64,000 nucleotides of DNA, taken from Streptococcus downei MFe28 (GTDB taxonomy: Bacteria > Bacillota > Bacilli > Lactobacillales > Streptococcaceae). The translations under genes and the position numbers were made by a program. The stretch lies in assembly GCF_900459175.1 (NCBI RefSeq), contig NZ_UHFA01000002.1, positions 248,001 through 312,000 on the forward strand, read 5' to 3'. The notes beneath the pieces were generated by a model. The model worked only from the letters and a program-made list of their open reading frames with translations. It ran no database searches and was not told the DNA's origin. This document shows, one piece after another, positions 8,714 to 17,946 of the stretch (its first letter is position 1; each line of letters starts with the position of its first letter).

Positions 8714-9412
8714 ATGACTGCTCAAAAAATGACCGCTCAAGAAATTATCGCTTATATCGGAAATGCCCAAAAGAAAACCCCTGTCAAGGTGACCTTTGAG
8801 GGGCAACTGTCTGGTTCTGTCCCAGCATCAGTGACCAAGCTAGGTAATGTTCTTTTGGGCGACTGGCAGGAAATTCAACCCCTCTTGGCTAACCTGACTG
8901 AAAACAAGGACTATGTGGTTGAACAAGATGGGCGTAACTCTGCTGTTCCTCTTTTGGACAAGCGAAATCTCAATGCCCGCATTGAACCTGGAGCTATTAT
9001 TCGTGACCAAGTCACTATCGAAGACAATGCCGTTGTCATGATGGGGGCTGTTATCAATATCGGGGCTGAAATTGGTGCTGGTACCATGATTGATATGGGC
9101 GCTATCCTGGGTGGCCGTGCTACTGTCGGTAAAAACAGCCATATCGGAGCTGGGGCCGTCTTAGCCGGTGTCATCGAGCCTGCTTCTGCCGAACCAGTGC
9201 GCATTGGGGATAATGTCTTAGTTGGAGCCAATGCCGTTGTTATTGAAGGGGTTCAAGTGGGAAATGGCTCTGTCGTTGCGGCTGGTGCCATTGTCACCCA
9301 AGATGTTCCAGAAAACGTTGTGGTCGCTGGCGTTCCAGCCCGTGTAATCAAGACAATTGATGCCAAGACCCAACAAAAAACGGCCTTGGAAGATGCCCTG
9401 CGCAATCTCTAA
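8714..9412 (+). CDS. dapH: Tetrahydrodipicolinate N-acetyltransferase
   Basis: Acetylates 2,3,4,5-tetrahydrodipicolinate in the acetylated diaminopimelate branch of lysine/peptidoglycan precursor synthesis. The 232-residue product has the DapH N-terminal region, then a left-handed beta-helix of hexapeptide repeats (from [13 protein letters not shown] through [25 protein letters not shown]) and the acyl-CoA-binding end [10 protein letters not shown]. The ATG at 8714 is chosen over 8702 because GGAG lies at the right distance before it. The next gene is the matching deacetylase, so the two steps are adjacent. Secure. Confidence 0.94.
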   Translation: MTAQKMTAQEIIAYIGNAQKKTPVKVTFEGQLSGSVPASVTKLGNVLLGDWQEIQPLLANLTENKDYVVEQDGRNSAVPLLDKRNLNARIEPGAIIRDQVTIEDNAVVMMGAVINIGAEIGAGTMIDMGAILGGRATVGKNSHIGAGAVLAGVIEPASAEPVRIGDNVLVGANAVVIEGVQVGNGSVVAAGAIVTQDVPENVVVAGVPARVIKTIDAKTQQKTALEDALRNL

Positions 9413-9423
9413 GATTGAGGATA

Positions 9424-9446
9424 GAGAGTTAGTTGCTCTCTTTTCT
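9424..9446 (+). terminator. Weak hairpin after dapH
   Basis: GAGAG (9424-9428) and CTCTC (9436-9440) form a short stem followed by TTTTCTT. This weak terminator or attenuator lies between dapH and the deacetylase gene. Confidence 0.4.
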
Positions 9447-9519
9447 TATGTCTAGCCCATGAGTTGGTCCCAGCGAGCCAGAGTGCTTGGCTGACTTAAC
9501 AGAAAAAGAAGGAGTTTTT

Positions 9520-10647
9520 ATGTTAGACCTAATTAAAATCCGTCGGGATCTCCACCAGATTCCTGAAATTGGCTTGGAAGAGTACGAAACACAAGTCTAC
9601 CTACTTGATAGAATTGCACAAATTACTCAAGGCAAGCCCTTTGTTAAACAAAGAAACTGGCGGACTGGAATTTTAGTCTTCCTCCAAGGTAGTGATCCTC
9701 AAAAAACGGTGGGCTGGCGTACCGACATTGATGGCCTTCCAGTTGAAGAAGACACTAATCTGCCCTTCACCAGTCAGCACCAAGGTCGCATGCATGCCTG
9801 TGGGCACGACATCCATATGACCACTGCCCTTGGGCTTCTAGATAGCATGGTGCAAAAACAACCCAAAAACAACCTCCTCTTTCTCTTTCAACCGGCTGAA
9901 GAAAATCTGGCTGGTGGTAAGCTCATGTATGAGGAGGACGCCTTTGGAGATTGGAAACCTGATGAATTCTACGGCCTTCACGTTCGACCTGATCTCAAGG
10001 TGGGCGATATTGCGACCAATACCCATACGCTATTTGCAGGGACCTGCGAAACCCTGATAACCTTCAAGGGGACCGGAGGCCATGCGGCCTTCCCTCACAA
10101 GGCTAATGATGCCTTGGTTGCTGCCGCTTACTTTGTGACCCAGGTGCAAACCATTGTTAGCCGCAATGTAGATCCCATTGAGGGGGCTGTTGTGACCTTC
10201 GGTTCTCTACATGCGGGAACGACCAATAATGTCATTGCGGAAGAAGCTAAATTGCATGGAACCATCCGCACCTTAACCCAGGAAATGAACCTCCTAACCC
10301 AAAAACGCCTGCAAGAAATTGCCCACGGGGTTGCCCAATCCTTTGACCTAGAAGTTGAAATTGAGCTGATTCAGGGAGGCTACCTACCTGTTGAAAACGA
10401 CCCTGAGATGGCCAAAGACTTGATGGCCTTCTTTGACCAAGAGACGGATGCTCATTTGATTGACATTCTGCCAGCTATGACTGGGGAAGATTTTGGATAC
10501 CTGCTTCACCAGATTCCTGGTGTCATGTTCTGGCTGGGAGTCGACTCTGACTATCCCCTGCACAGTCCAAAGATGAGCCCCAAGGAAGAGGCCCTGCCCT
10601 TTGCAGTTGAGGCCATCAGCAAGTTTTTAGACCATCGTGTCAATTAA
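9520..10647 (+). CDS. N-acetyldiaminopimelate deacetylase (M20 peptidase family)
   Basis: Removes the acetyl group from N-acetyl-LL-diaminopimelate, downstream of DapH. The 375-residue product is an M20D-type metal hydrolase: [15 protein letters not shown] at the start, metal ligands in [11 protein letters not shown] and FQPAEEN, the dimerisation-domain segment [10 protein letters not shown], and the C-terminal [10 protein letters not shown] and HSPKMSP motifs. The ATG at 9520 has an AAGGAG ribosome site; a longer TTG-started frame at 9487 is not needed. Adjacency to dapH supports this substrate rather than an amino-acid amidohydrolase role. A terminator follows. Confidence 0.9.
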   Translation: MLDLIKIRRDLHQIPEIGLEEYETQVYLLDRIAQITQGKPFVKQRNWRTGILVFLQGSDPQKTVGWRTDIDGLPVEEDTNLPFTSQHQGRMHACGHDIHMTTALGLLDSMVQKQPKNNLLFLFQPAEENLAGGKLMYEEDAFGDWKPDEFYGLHVRPDLKVGDIATNTHTLFAGTCETLITFKGTGGHAAFPHKANDALVAAAYFVTQVQTIVSRNVDPIEGAVVTFGSLHAGTTNNVIAEEAKLHGTIRTLTQEMNLLTQKRLQEIAHGVAQSFDLEVEIELIQGGYLPVENDPEMAKDLMAFFDQETDAHLIDILPAMTGEDFGYLLHQIPGVMFWLGVDSDYPLHSPKMSPKEEALPFAVEAISKFLDHRVN

Positions 10648-10651
10648 TCCC

Positions 10652-10679
10652 AGTCTGCTCCTTTTGGGCAGGCTTTTTC
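10652..10679 (+). terminator. Rho-independent terminator after the deacetylase gene
   Basis: AGTCTGC (10652-10658) pairs with GCAGGCT (10668-10674, one G-U), followed by a T run. Confidence 0.7.
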
Positions 10680-10725
10680 TTTGGTCGTGACTGTCAATTC
10701 ACAGGAAAAATGGTAAGATAGAACC

Positions 10726-11265
10726 ATGTTGAAAAAAGAAATTCGCCAAAGTGTTTTAAGACAGTTAAAGGCCCAGGATAAGGAGCGTAAAGCTAAACTT
10801 GACAGAGCTTTACTAGAGCAGCTTCTAGCTAGTCCAAACTACCAAAAGGCAAAAACCCTAGCAACTTATCTGGCTTTTGACTTTGAATACGATACCCAAA
10901 CTCTCATTGAGCGGGCCCAGAAAGACGGAAAAGTCGTATTAGTACCCAAAACCTACCCAAAAGGTCGTATGATTTTTACGGAATACAAGCCAAATGAGTT
11001 AGAAATGAGTAAATTTGGCCTTTTAGAACCTAAAAGTGACCAGGCCTTTGCCAAAGATAAGATTGACCTCATTCATGTCCCTGGCCTTGCCTTTAATAGC
11101 CAAGGTTACCGTATCGGTTTTGGAGCTGGTTTTTATGACCGCTACCTGGACGATTTCCAAGGAAGCACGATGAGTACCATTTACCCTTGCCAGGAGGTTG
11201 ATTTCCGCTCTGACCCTCATGATATTCCCGTAAGAAAGGTTTTTACCTATGCTCAAGGATTTTAA
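10726..11265 (+). CDS. 5-formyltetrahydrofolate cyclo-ligase
   Basis: ATP-dependent conversion of 5-formyl-THF to 5,10-methenyl-THF in folate metabolism. The 179-residue protein matches the family in length and motifs: KKEIRQSVLRQLKAQ at the start, LVPKTYPKGRMIF, the phosphate/substrate-binding DLIHVPGLAFNSQGYRIGFGAGFYDRYL segment, and a C-terminal DIPVRKV. Its last 17 bases overlap the rhomboid gene, so the two are translationally coupled. This cyclo-ligase-rhomboid pair is a familiar Gram-positive arrangement. Confidence 0.93.
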   Translation: MLKKEIRQSVLRQLKAQDKERKAKLDRALLEQLLASPNYQKAKTLATYLAFDFEYDTQTLIERAQKDGKVVLVPKTYPKGRMIFTEYKPNELEMSKFGLLEPKSDQAFAKDKIDLIHVPGLAFNSQGYRIGFGAGFYDRYLDDFQGSTMSTIYPCQEVDFRSDPHDIPVRKVFTYAQGF

Positions 11266-11935
11266 AAAATACCCTGCCACCTATAGCTTGTTGACCCTCA
11301 CGCTTCTAGTATTTCTAGCTTTACAGTTGGTTTACTTTGGTGAGGCTACCAGCAGTCTGGCCATCTATAATTTTGGAGGAATGTTTGGCAGAGCTGTCCA
11401 GTATGACCATGGACAAATTTGGCGACTGATTTCCCCTATCTTCGTTCACATCGGTTGGGAGCACCTTATTTTTAACGGAGTCACCCTCTATTTTGTTGGC
11501 CGTATCGCCGAAGACCTCTGGGGCCCAGGAAAATTTCTTATCCTCTATCTTCTCGCAGGGCTAATGGGCAATGCTGCTACCCTGTTTTTCACACCTACTG
11601 TTGTCTCAGCTGGCGCCTCAACCTCCCTTTTTGGGCTCTTTGCTGCCGTCGTCATTGTCGGCTACATTGGCAACAACTCTGTTCTCAAGCAGGTGGGTAG
11701 ACAATTTTTGATCTTAATCCTTCTTAATCTGGCTTTTAATCTCATGGATCTGCTGTCAGGTCATCCTAGTATCAGTATCGTCGGTCATTTTTGGGGGCTC
11801 ATCGGTGGAGGCCTAGTAGCCCTTTTCCTTCCTATGAAACGTTACCGTTCTGGCATACCAGTCAGTCTGAAAATCACTGCACTCATTGCCTATCTGGTCT
11901 TCTCACTTGGCATGATTTACCTAGCCATCTCCTAA
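11249..11935 (+). CDS. Rhomboid family intramembrane serine protease
   Basis: A 228-residue polytopic membrane protease with about six or seven transmembrane helices. Catalytic serine motif GASTSLFG (Ser in TM4 region) and the catalytic histidine in VGHFWGLIGG are both present, as is the HIGWEHLIFN loop with the conserved His/Asn. It should cleave substrates inside the membrane; no substrate can be inferred. Its start overlaps the cyclo-ligase gene and its stop codon abuts repeat copy 2, which may affect its mRNA 3' end. Confidence 0.92.
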   Translation: MLKDFKKYPATYSLLTLTLLVFLALQLVYFGEATSSLAIYNFGGMFGRAVQYDHGQIWRLISPIFVHIGWEHLIFNGVTLYFVGRIAEDLWGPGKFLILYLLAGLMGNAATLFFTPTVVSAGASTSLFGLFAAVVIVGYIGNNSVLKQVGRQFLILILLNLAFNLMDLLSGHPSISIVGHFWGLIGGGLVALFLPMKRYRSGIPVSLKITALIAYLVFSLGMIYLAIS

Positions 11936-12036
11936 TACTCAATAAAATCAAAAATAGCCAAGGCAACGAACTGCAGGCAGTACTTGGGTACGGCAAAGTG
12001 AGCTAACGATGGATAGTTTTGATTTTTGAAGAGTAT
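11935..12036. repeat. ~102-bp terminal-inverted-repeat element, copy 2
   Basis: Same element as at 8488 and 20019: ATACTC... ...GAGTAT ends, with one A fewer in the left end. It starts at the last base of the rhomboid stop codon. Confidence 0.85.
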
Positions 12037-12090
12037 AACTTGTGAATGGCTTGGCCAAGGTTGTCACAAACCATATTTTGAGGTCTTTCT

Positions 12091-12822
12091 ATGAAATTCT
12101 TAATTCCCCCTGCTAAGGAAATGCGAGCCCAAGGACAAGGGGTTCCCCGTGAACTATCCCGTCCTAGTCAAGCCATCCTTGAAATTCTAGCCCAGGCCAG
12201 CCTAAATGAACTTAGCCAGATGTTACTGCTTAAACCAGAGGCTGCAGAGAAAGAGGCCAGAAGGTTTCTAGCTTTACAAGACAATCAGGCTCTCAGTTAC
12301 CCAGCATTAAGGCTTTTTAATGGTCTTATGTATCGCCAAATTGACAGGGGCTTGACAGAGCTTGACAATGAATTTATAAGCAAACATATTTATATCACTA
12401 CGGCTTTCTACGGTATTATCAATGCTCAAGCCGACATTGCCCAGCATCGTCTTGACTTTAATTGTAAAGTCAAGGTTGACGGCCAGTCACTAAAAAATTT
12501 CTGGCGCCCCTGTTATAACGCTTTTCTTGAGACCATTCTCCAAAGTGAGCCTGTCATTTCCCTTCTGTCTAGCGAGTTCGAATCGGTTTTCTCACCCAAG
12601 CTAACCAAGTCACTCGTCAGAGTTCTCTTTCAAGAAGAAAAGGATAGCCAGCTCAAGACCCATTCTACGATTTCTAAGAAAGGCCGGGGACAATTACTGA
12701 ATCGGGTAATTAAACAAAAGATTGATTCAATCGAAGACTTGAAGGCCCTAGAGTTTTTAGGATTCACTTATCGTCCCCTATTGTCAAGCGACCACCGTCT
12801 AGTCTTTGTTAAGTCCACCTAA
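12091..12822 (+). CDS. yaaA: Peroxide stress protein YaaA
   Basis: A 243-residue UPF0246/YaaA protein, which in E. coli lowers intracellular free iron under peroxide stress. Family features: MKFLIPPAKEM start, LFNGLMYRQID region, YITTAFYGIINAQADIAQHRLDF and the C-terminal GRGQLLNRVIKQK with LGFTYRPLLSS. It is followed by a strong bidirectional terminator and faces nrdG convergently. Function in this organism is by family only. Confidence 0.9.
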   Translation: MKFLIPPAKEMRAQGQGVPRELSRPSQAILEILAQASLNELSQMLLLKPEAAEKEARRFLALQDNQALSYPALRLFNGLMYRQIDRGLTELDNEFISKHIYITTAFYGIINAQADIAQHRLDFNCKVKVDGQSLKNFWRPCYNAFLETILQSEPVISLLSSEFESVFSPKLTKSLVRVLFQEEKDSQLKTHSTISKKGRGQLLNRVIKQKIDSIEDLKALEFLGFTYRPLLSSDHRLVFVKST

Positions 12823-12847
12823 ACAGGAGCCTATTAAGCCAAATTGA

Positions 12848-12886
12848 AAAAGCATAAAACTTTTGAGAGTTTTATGCTTTTATTTT
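12848..12886. terminator. Bidirectional terminator between yaaA and nrdG
   Basis: AAAAGCATAAAACT (12848-12861) pairs perfectly with AGTTTTATGCTTTT (12868-12881). T-rich tracts follow on both strands, as expected between convergent genes. Confidence 0.85.
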
Positions 12887-12934
12887 TTAGCCCCTTAACC
12901 TTCTTGTCCCTCAATGAAGTATTGATGCCTTGAA

Positions 12935-13534
12935 TTAAATCAAATCATCCCGGCTGACCTGCTCGAACCTGGTCTGTCCATCATTTAGTTTATCCCAGAT
13001 GACTACTCGGTCTTGAGCCAGGGACTTTTTGACATCAATAATGCGTTGATTGGAAGACCCTCTAAACTGAAGCATCAAATTTTTCTTGGTAATATCAAAG
13101 CGACCATCAACTAGGATATCAACTAGATTCAGCAATTCCAACTTGTCTGGCGTTTCCAGCATGAGCTCTTCCCATGTGTAGCCCGTCCATGACCAAATAT
13201 CTTTTTCTGGCAATTCCTTACGAATCCGTTTAACTAAGGGTAATAAAATTCCCGTATTGAGGAAGGGCTCTCCTCCCAGCAGAGTTAGACCCTGCACATA
13301 GGGTTGGGCCAAATCTGCCATAATTTGCTCCTCTAGTTCCTTGGTGTAGGGGATGCCTGCCCTAAAAGACCAAGTAGCCACATTATAGCAACCTTCACAA
13401 TGAAACATACACCCACTGACATAGAGGGAATTTCTAACCCCTTCGCCGTCAACAAAATTAAAGGCCTTATAATCAATAATACGTCCTTGACTGAGCTCCT
13501 CAGCCTTCCATTCCTGTGGTTTTGGATTATTCAT
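12935..13534 (-). CDS. nrdG: Anaerobic ribonucleotide reductase-activating protein
   Basis: Radical-SAM enzyme that generates the glycyl radical on NrdD. The 199-residue protein carries the iron-sulfur motif as CMFHCEGC (CxxxCxxC), FVDGEGVRNSLYVSG before it, and the LLGGEPFLN segment. Start ATG at 13534 overlaps the end of the preceding broken GNAT gene by a few bases, so translation may have been coupled. nrdD lies upstream at 15.7-17.9 kb, separated by a broken acetyltransferase gene, two small genes and an IS982 copy. Confidence 0.94.
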   Translation of the reverse strand: MNNPKPQEWKAEELSQGRIIDYKAFNFVDGEGVRNSLYVSGCMFHCEGCYNVATWSFRAGIPYTKELEEQIMADLAQPYVQGLTLLGGEPFLNTGILLPLVKRIRKELPEKDIWSWTGYTWEELMLETPDKLELLNLVDILVDGRFDITKKNLMLQFRGSSNQRIIDVKKSLAQDRVVIWDKLNDGQTRFEQVSRDDLI

Positions 13535-14042
13535 CTTTATCTCTCCCTACCTCTATCCAATAGCGTTCCACGCCATCAAGTATATTTCCTAAAAGGCCCC
13601 CATTAGCTAGAATGACGGCTCGACTGGCTGGGTTGTCGCTGTGGCAGGTTACAAGAGCCCGTTTGATATTCTTAGCTTAACAGACTTGTAAAGCTTCTGT
13701 CAACATCTCTTTAGCATAGCCCTTGCCTCTCTGACTGGGCCGAACCGAATAGCCAATATGACCACCGACCCTAAGCAGGGCCTCATTGAGACGCAGGCGA
13801 AGACTTAGAAAGCCCAGAGCCTGCCCCTCGTCAGAAAAAGCCACAAATTGGATGGCTGGAACCTACTTGTCTGGCAGACTTAAGCCTAGCTCAGTTTCCT
13901 TATTCCTCTCTAGCCAGGCCTGATAATCAAAGTTCTGACTGTCCCAAAAACCTCCTGCGTGTGGAGATTCTTCTGCTTGGAACTCTGCCATCAGGTCTAG
14001 CACGGCTGTCTTATCAGCCAGCTGAGGTCGTCTCAATTCCAT
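13527..14042 (-). pseudogene. GNAT family N-acetyltransferase, broken by two stop codons
   Basis: Reading minus from ATG at 14042 gives a continuous GNAT-type protein (RRPQLADKTAVLDLM..., GHIGYSVRPSQRGKGYAKEML acetyl-CoA loop, SDNPASRAVILANGG) of about 170 codons. It is interrupted by an in-frame TAG (PDK*VPA, near 13864) and TAA (QVC*AKN, near 13678). Frame is otherwise kept to the natural stop at 13527, overlapping nrdG. A GNAT gene between nrdD and nrdG is typical of streptococci, so this is a decayed native gene. Confidence 0.88.
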
Positions 14043-14054
14043 ATGTTATCCTTC

Positions 14055-14275
14055 GCCTTGAATAGTAAAGAGGCTGGGACAAATGTCTCAGCTTCGTTTA
14101 TTTACGCAGTATTAAACGCTTGACGCAGTGGTTGATTGGAAGTCCTTATCCCTTGCTAGGCAGGGATAGGTCCAAGGGTCTGGGAGACCCTTGGAGAAAA
14201 CCAAAATCAACTGTGCGGAGGTGGGACAACGAAATCAATTTGACGAAATACTGATTTCTGTCCCACTCTATACTT
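14055..14275. repeat. Intergenic repeat-like segment with imperfect terminal inverted repeats
   Basis: The segment starts near AAAGAGGCTGGGACA and ends near TGTCCCACTCTATACTTT, which are imperfect reverse complements, and has a further internal hairpin around CCAAGGGTCTGGGAGACCCTTGG (14172-14194). No coding capacity. It resembles streptococcal GGGACA-type intergenic repeats. Confidence 0.5.
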
Positions 14276-14278
14276 TGT

Positions 14279-14416
14279 CTATTTTTTTCCTTTTTGGGTC
14301 TGCTTCAAGAGGGCTTGCAGGCGTTCCTTACGGTTGGCCTGACCACCTTTAGAGTGTTTTTCGTGATAGCGCTCCACCTGAGCTTGACCCTTATAGTCTA
14401 ACTGATACTTTCCCAC
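14279..14416 (-). CDS. Small basic conserved-type protein (45 aa)
   Basis: A 45-codon frame with GTG start at 14416 and an AAGGAAG ribosome site 8 nt upstream. The product is very basic (YKGQAQVERYHEKHSKGG... ending TQKGKK), with no membrane segment. I do not recognise a functional family. Its place between nrdD and nrdG, next to the GNAT gene, matches the position of a small hypothetical gene in other streptococcal nrd loci, which is why I consider it real. Confidence 0.6.
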   Translation of the reverse strand: MGKYQLDYKGQAQVERYHEKHSKGGQANRKERLQALLKQTQKGKK

Positions 14417-14437
14417 AGCGAGCTTCCTTACATTTTC

Positions 14438-14716
14438 TTAGCGTGAAATTAGTGCTTTTTCCTTTAAGTAATATCGCACTAATTCATCTACAATTTCATC
14501 AGGATGATGCCGGCGAATATTATTTCGGGCATTATTATGACGAGGGATATAAGCCGGATCGCCGCTGAGAATGTAACCAACAATCTGGTTGACAGCATCA
14601 TAGCCAATCTCATTTAGCGAGCGAGAAACCGTCATTAGGTCATCCTTGAGGGTTTTGCCCTCCTCGTCTAATTTGAAAAGAACAGTATCGCTGGAAAACT
14701 TCTTATCTTCTGCCAT
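14438..14716 (-). CDS. IreB-like (UPF0297) protein, second paralog
   Basis: A 92-residue member of the IreB/DUF965 family. In enterococci, IreB is a phosphorylated regulator of cephalosporin resistance and a substrate of the IreK Ser/Thr kinase. Family core: [45 protein letters not shown] and [12 protein letters not shown]. The phospho-threonine region FTDET of the canonical copy (20903-21172) reads FSSDT here, and the N-terminus has a charged extension (AEDKK). It has a good GGAG ribosome site. The canonical copy sits with ruvX, so this is an extra paralog in the nrd locus. Confidence 0.87.
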   Translation of the reverse strand: MAEDKKFSSDTVLFKLDEEGKTLKDDLMTVSRSLNEIGYDAVNQIVGYILSGDPAYIPRHNNARNNIRRHHPDEIVDELVRYYLKEKALISR

Positions 14717-14739
14717 CCTTGCTCCTTTATCTATATTTT

Positions 14740-15686
14740 ACCCGTGGTGCTAGTTAAAAAGTTACGAAAAAAGCCCAATTGGACTATACTGTAAGTGCAA
14801 AAATCAAACAGGAGGTTGTCCAAATGAGCCACTTACAGTATACCGCTAATTGTCATCACTTACAATATAAGGTGAAGCCATTGTCCAAGGTTCTATCAAA
14901 ACTATTGTCCAGAAGCTATTAAGCACCGACATAATGTCAAATTAGCTCATGTCTCCGATGAGTCCCTCTTAACCTTACTTGTCCTACAAGCAGAACTGGG
15001 AATTAAGTCACAACATTACTTTTACCAGATGTGTCATCTATTTTGCTTGGAAAAGAGACTCAAAAGAAGTCGCTTCAATCGTCGATCCCAAAATCTGATT
15101 TGGCTCATTCAGTTGATTCGACAAGGCCTGAACCAACAAATACCAGCAGATTCCATTGTCATTATTGATAGCTTTCCCTTGCCTCTTTGTCAACCCGTTC
15201 GCAATCATAGGGTCAAAATCCTCAATGGGTTAGCGGATATTGGCTACAATGCTTCCAAGCAGATGTGGTTTTATGGCTTTAAAGTTCACATGTTAGTGAC
15301 TTTATCGGGCTATATTTTGAACTATGTTGTCACGCCAGCCTCTGTTCATGATATCAGAGCTGTTGATGAATTACTTGAAAACTGTAGGCAACCGTTTATT
15401 CTAGGAGATTTAGGTTACCTTAGTCAGTCCCTTAAAGAGGAACTAAACAAGAGGGGCTATCACTTATGGACACCTTGGCGACAAAATATGCAGGGTTCAA
15501 CTGAACACAACAACTGGAAGTTACTAGCCATGCGTAGAACCATTGAGACACGCTTTTCCGAGCTCTGTAGTTTGTTTGGAATCGAGCATACATGAGCCAG
15601 AGGTCTAGCTGGGATTCAGCTAATGCTAGAACAAATTATACTAACCTATAATCTGAGCTATTTTATTGTGAACTAGCACCACGGGT
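14740..15686 (+). mobile_element. IS982-family insertion sequence, degraded copy
   Basis: Terminal inverted repeats ACCCGTGGTGCTAGTT (14740-14755) and AACTAGCACCACGGGT (15671-15686) are perfect. Flanks ATATTTT / ATTTTTT look like a 7-bp target duplication with one mismatch. It lies between nrdD and the second ireB-like gene and could cut nrdD off from nrdG transcription. Confidence 0.9.
14824..15670 (+). pseudogene. IS982-family transposase, frameshifted and with a premature stop
   Basis: The ATG at 14824 (MSHLQYTANCHHLQY) runs 32 codons to a stop. The rest continues in another frame from about 14900 (CPEAIKHRHNVK...) through the DDE catalytic segments (IVIIDSFPLPLC, FILGDLGYLS, RRTIETRFSEL). 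A TGA at 15593 then interrupts IEHT*ARGLAGIQL; the frame stays open to VN* near 15670. One frameshift plus one nonsense codon make it inactive. A smaller, more decayed copy is at 60089-60688. Confidence 0.88.
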
Positions 15687-15697
15687 ATTTTTTATCT

Positions 15698-17905
15698 TTA
15701 GTCCTCGTGTCGTCCAGGGCTCTTGATAGTTGAGCCATTCATATGTTTAACACGAGCGGAAATTTCCTTATGGCGACCGTTGACCATAGGACGGGCTTGT
15801 GGGTTTCCTAGGTAACCACAGGTCCGTTTAACGACATCCACAGTCTTAGGGTCAGTGTTGCCACAATTTGGACACATGAAACCACGTTCCGTTGGGGTGA
15901 AGTCGCCTTCAAAACCACACTCATAACACTTATCAATTGGGGTATTGGTACCCAGGTAACCAACACGGTCATAGGCATAATCCCAAACGGCTTCCAGAGC
16001 CTTAGGATTTTGTTGCAAGACTGGATACTCACAATAGTGGATAAAGCCACCTGAGGCCCCTAATTCAGGATAATCCTTTTCAAAATCCAACTTTTCAAAT
16101 GGGGTTGGATTCTTGCGGACATCATAGTGGAAGGAATTGGTGTAGTATTCCTTATCGGTGACATCCTTGACTTGACCAAATTTTTCTGTATCCAAACGAC
16201 AGAAGCGATCGGTCAAACTTTCAGATGGGGTTGAATAAATTGAGAAGTGGTAATCGTATTCATCCGACCAAGCCTCAACCAATTTCTTCATTTCTCGAAT
16301 AATGTCCTTAGTAAATTCCTTGGCTTGGGGATTATGCTCCCATTCACCACCGTAAAAGACGGTTGCGACTTCGTAGAGACCGATATAACCCAAGGAGACT
16401 GTCGCCCGACGATTCTTAAAGAGGTCGTCAACATTACCAGTCTTGCTCAGGCGTTTGCCAAATGCTCCGTATTGGTAGAGGATTGGGGCGTTAGCTGGAC
16501 TGGCTTCTTTAACACGACCGACCCGATAAACCAGGGCATCCTTGGCAATTTGCATCCGTTCTGCAAAAATATCCCAAAACTTATCCATATTTCCTTGGGA
16601 TTCCAAGGCGATTCTTGGCAGGTTCACGGTAACGACTCCCAGGTTCATCCGGCCAGAATTGATTTCTTGGCCATTTTCATCCTTCCAACCTTGAAGGAAA
16701 GAGCGACAACCCATAGGAGCCTTGAAAGAACCTGTCAAATCAATGATTTTATCATAGGAGAGAACATCTGGATACATGCGTTTGGTGGCACATTCCAAAG
16801 CCAGCTGCTTAATATCGTAGTTAGGTGCCCCTAGTTCTAGGTTAAGTCCCCGCTTGAGGGTGAAAATCAACTTAGGGAAAATAGCTGTCCGATGTTCGCT
16901 ACCCAGACCCTTGATGCGAATTTGCAAGATGGCCCTTTGAATTTCCCGTTCAAACCAGGAAGTTCCTAATCCAAAACCTAGGGAAGTAAATGGGGTTTGA
17001 CCGTTTGAGGTAAAGAGGGTATTGATCTCGTATTCTAGACTTTGCATGGCATCGTAGATGTCCTTCTTGGTCTTAGACCGAGCATAATCCTCTTGCTTGT
17101 CCTCAGCTACCCATTCCTTGGCATCTTTGAGATGCTTTTGGTAATTGAGCTCCGCATAAGGAGCCAAGAATTCATCAATCCGGTCAGCTGTACAGCCACC
17201 ATATTGGCTGGAAGCTACATTGGCAATAATTTGAGAAATCTGGGCAGTCGCTGTCTGAATAGACTTGGGACTTTCAACCTCAGCATTACCAATCTTAAAG
17301 CCATTGGCCAACATACCCTTGAAGTCAATCAAGCAACAGTTGGTCATTGGCGTGTAAGGGCTGTAATCCAAATCGTGGAAGTGGATATCCCCCTTTTGAT
17401 GAGCATTAGCGACATGAGGCGGCAACATTTTCAGACCGATGGACTTGCCAACGATACCAGCTGTCAGGTCCCTTTGCGTATTAAAGACATCGCTGTCCTT
17501 ATTGGCATTTTCATTGACAACGGTTTGGTCCTTGTTAATCAACTTATCAATGGTAAAGTTGATGTCTGTCGCTTGCGAACGAGCAAAATCCCTTTGCGTA
17601 CGGTAGTTGATGTATTCTTGGGCAATGGCATACTCATTGGCATTGAGCAATTCATGTTCAACAATGCTCTGAATTTCGTAAATCTTGATATCTGCCATAA
17701 AGCGGTTGGCAATTTCAGCTACGATTCGGTCACAAATCCCCTTGAGCTTGACCTCCATCAAAGGAGACATGTGGGAGACATTTTGGCTGGCCTTAATCAA
17801 AGCTTGATAAATCTTGTCGCTATCAAAAGAAACGTGACGACCATCACGCTTAATAACAGTAATTTCAGGATCAGTTACGATAAATTCTTTTTCTAGTGTA
17901 ATCAT
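15698..17905 (-). CDS. nrdD: Anaerobic ribonucleoside-triphosphate reductase
   Basis: Class III ribonucleotide reductase, reducing NTPs to dNTPs without oxygen through a glycyl radical made by NrdG. The 735-residue product has an N-terminal ATP-cone (VIKRDGRHVSFDSDKIYQAL), the large catalytic barrel (CCLIDFKGML, SSQYGGCT), C-terminal zinc site CYECGF...CPNCGN and the glycyl-radical loop region (RTCGYLGNPQARP). The ATG at 17905 is preceded by GAGGTGG; an upstream extension to 18040 runs through the operator and is not credible. Regulation: probable NrdR boxes lie upstream. An IS982 copy is inserted 12 bp after the stop codon. Confidence 0.95.
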   Translation of the reverse strand: MITLEKEFIVTDPEITVIKRDGRHVSFDSDKIYQALIKASQNVSHMSPLMEVKLKGICDRIVAEIANRFMADIKIYEIQSIVEHELLNANEYAIAQEYINYRTQRDFARSQATDINFTIDKLINKDQTVVNENANKDSDVFNTQRDLTAGIVGKSIGLKMLPPHVANAHQKGDIHFHDLDYSPYTPMTNCCLIDFKGMLANGFKIGNAEVESPKSIQTATAQISQIIANVASSQYGGCTADRIDEFLAPYAELNYQKHLKDAKEWVAEDKQEDYARSKTKKDIYDAMQSLEYEINTLFTSNGQTPFTSLGFGLGTSWFEREIQRAILQIRIKGLGSEHRTAIFPKLIFTLKRGLNLELGAPNYDIKQLALECATKRMYPDVLSYDKIIDLTGSFKAPMGCRSFLQGWKDENGQEINSGRMNLGVVTVNLPRIALESQGNMDKFWDIFAERMQIAKDALVYRVGRVKEASPANAPILYQYGAFGKRLSKTGNVDDLFKNRRATVSLGYIGLYEVATVFYGGEWEHNPQAKEFTKDIIREMKKLVEAWSDEYDYHFSIYSTPSESLTDRFCRLDTEKFGQVKDVTDKEYYTNSFHYDVRKNPTPFEKLDFEKDYPELGASGGFIHYCEYPVLQQNPKALEAVWDYAYDRVGYLGTNTPIDKCYECGFEGDFTPTERGFMCPNCGNTDPKTVDVVKRTCGYLGNPQARPMVNGRHKEISARVKHMNGSTIKSPGRHED

Positions 17906-17923
17906 TCTTTCCACCTCGGAGAC

Positions 17924-17929
17924 CATTAT
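17924..17929 (-). promoter_or_regulatory. -10 element of the nrdD promoter
   Basis: On the minus strand TATAAT is at 17929-17924, about 18 bp before the nrdD ATG. TTGATT lies 15 bp further upstream as a possible -35, inside the proximal NrdR-like box. Confidence 0.5.
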
Positions 17930-17946
17930 AACACAAGGCAAAAAAA

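Noticed and set aside
14740..15686. CRISPR or defence function for repeat-rich sequence
   Set aside because: Repeats here are terminal inverted repeats of an IS; no regularly spaced direct repeats occur anywhere in the window.
17042..17896. 284-codon plus-strand open frame
   Set aside because: Antisense to nrdD, whose motifs are unmistakable; no ribosome site or recognisable domain.
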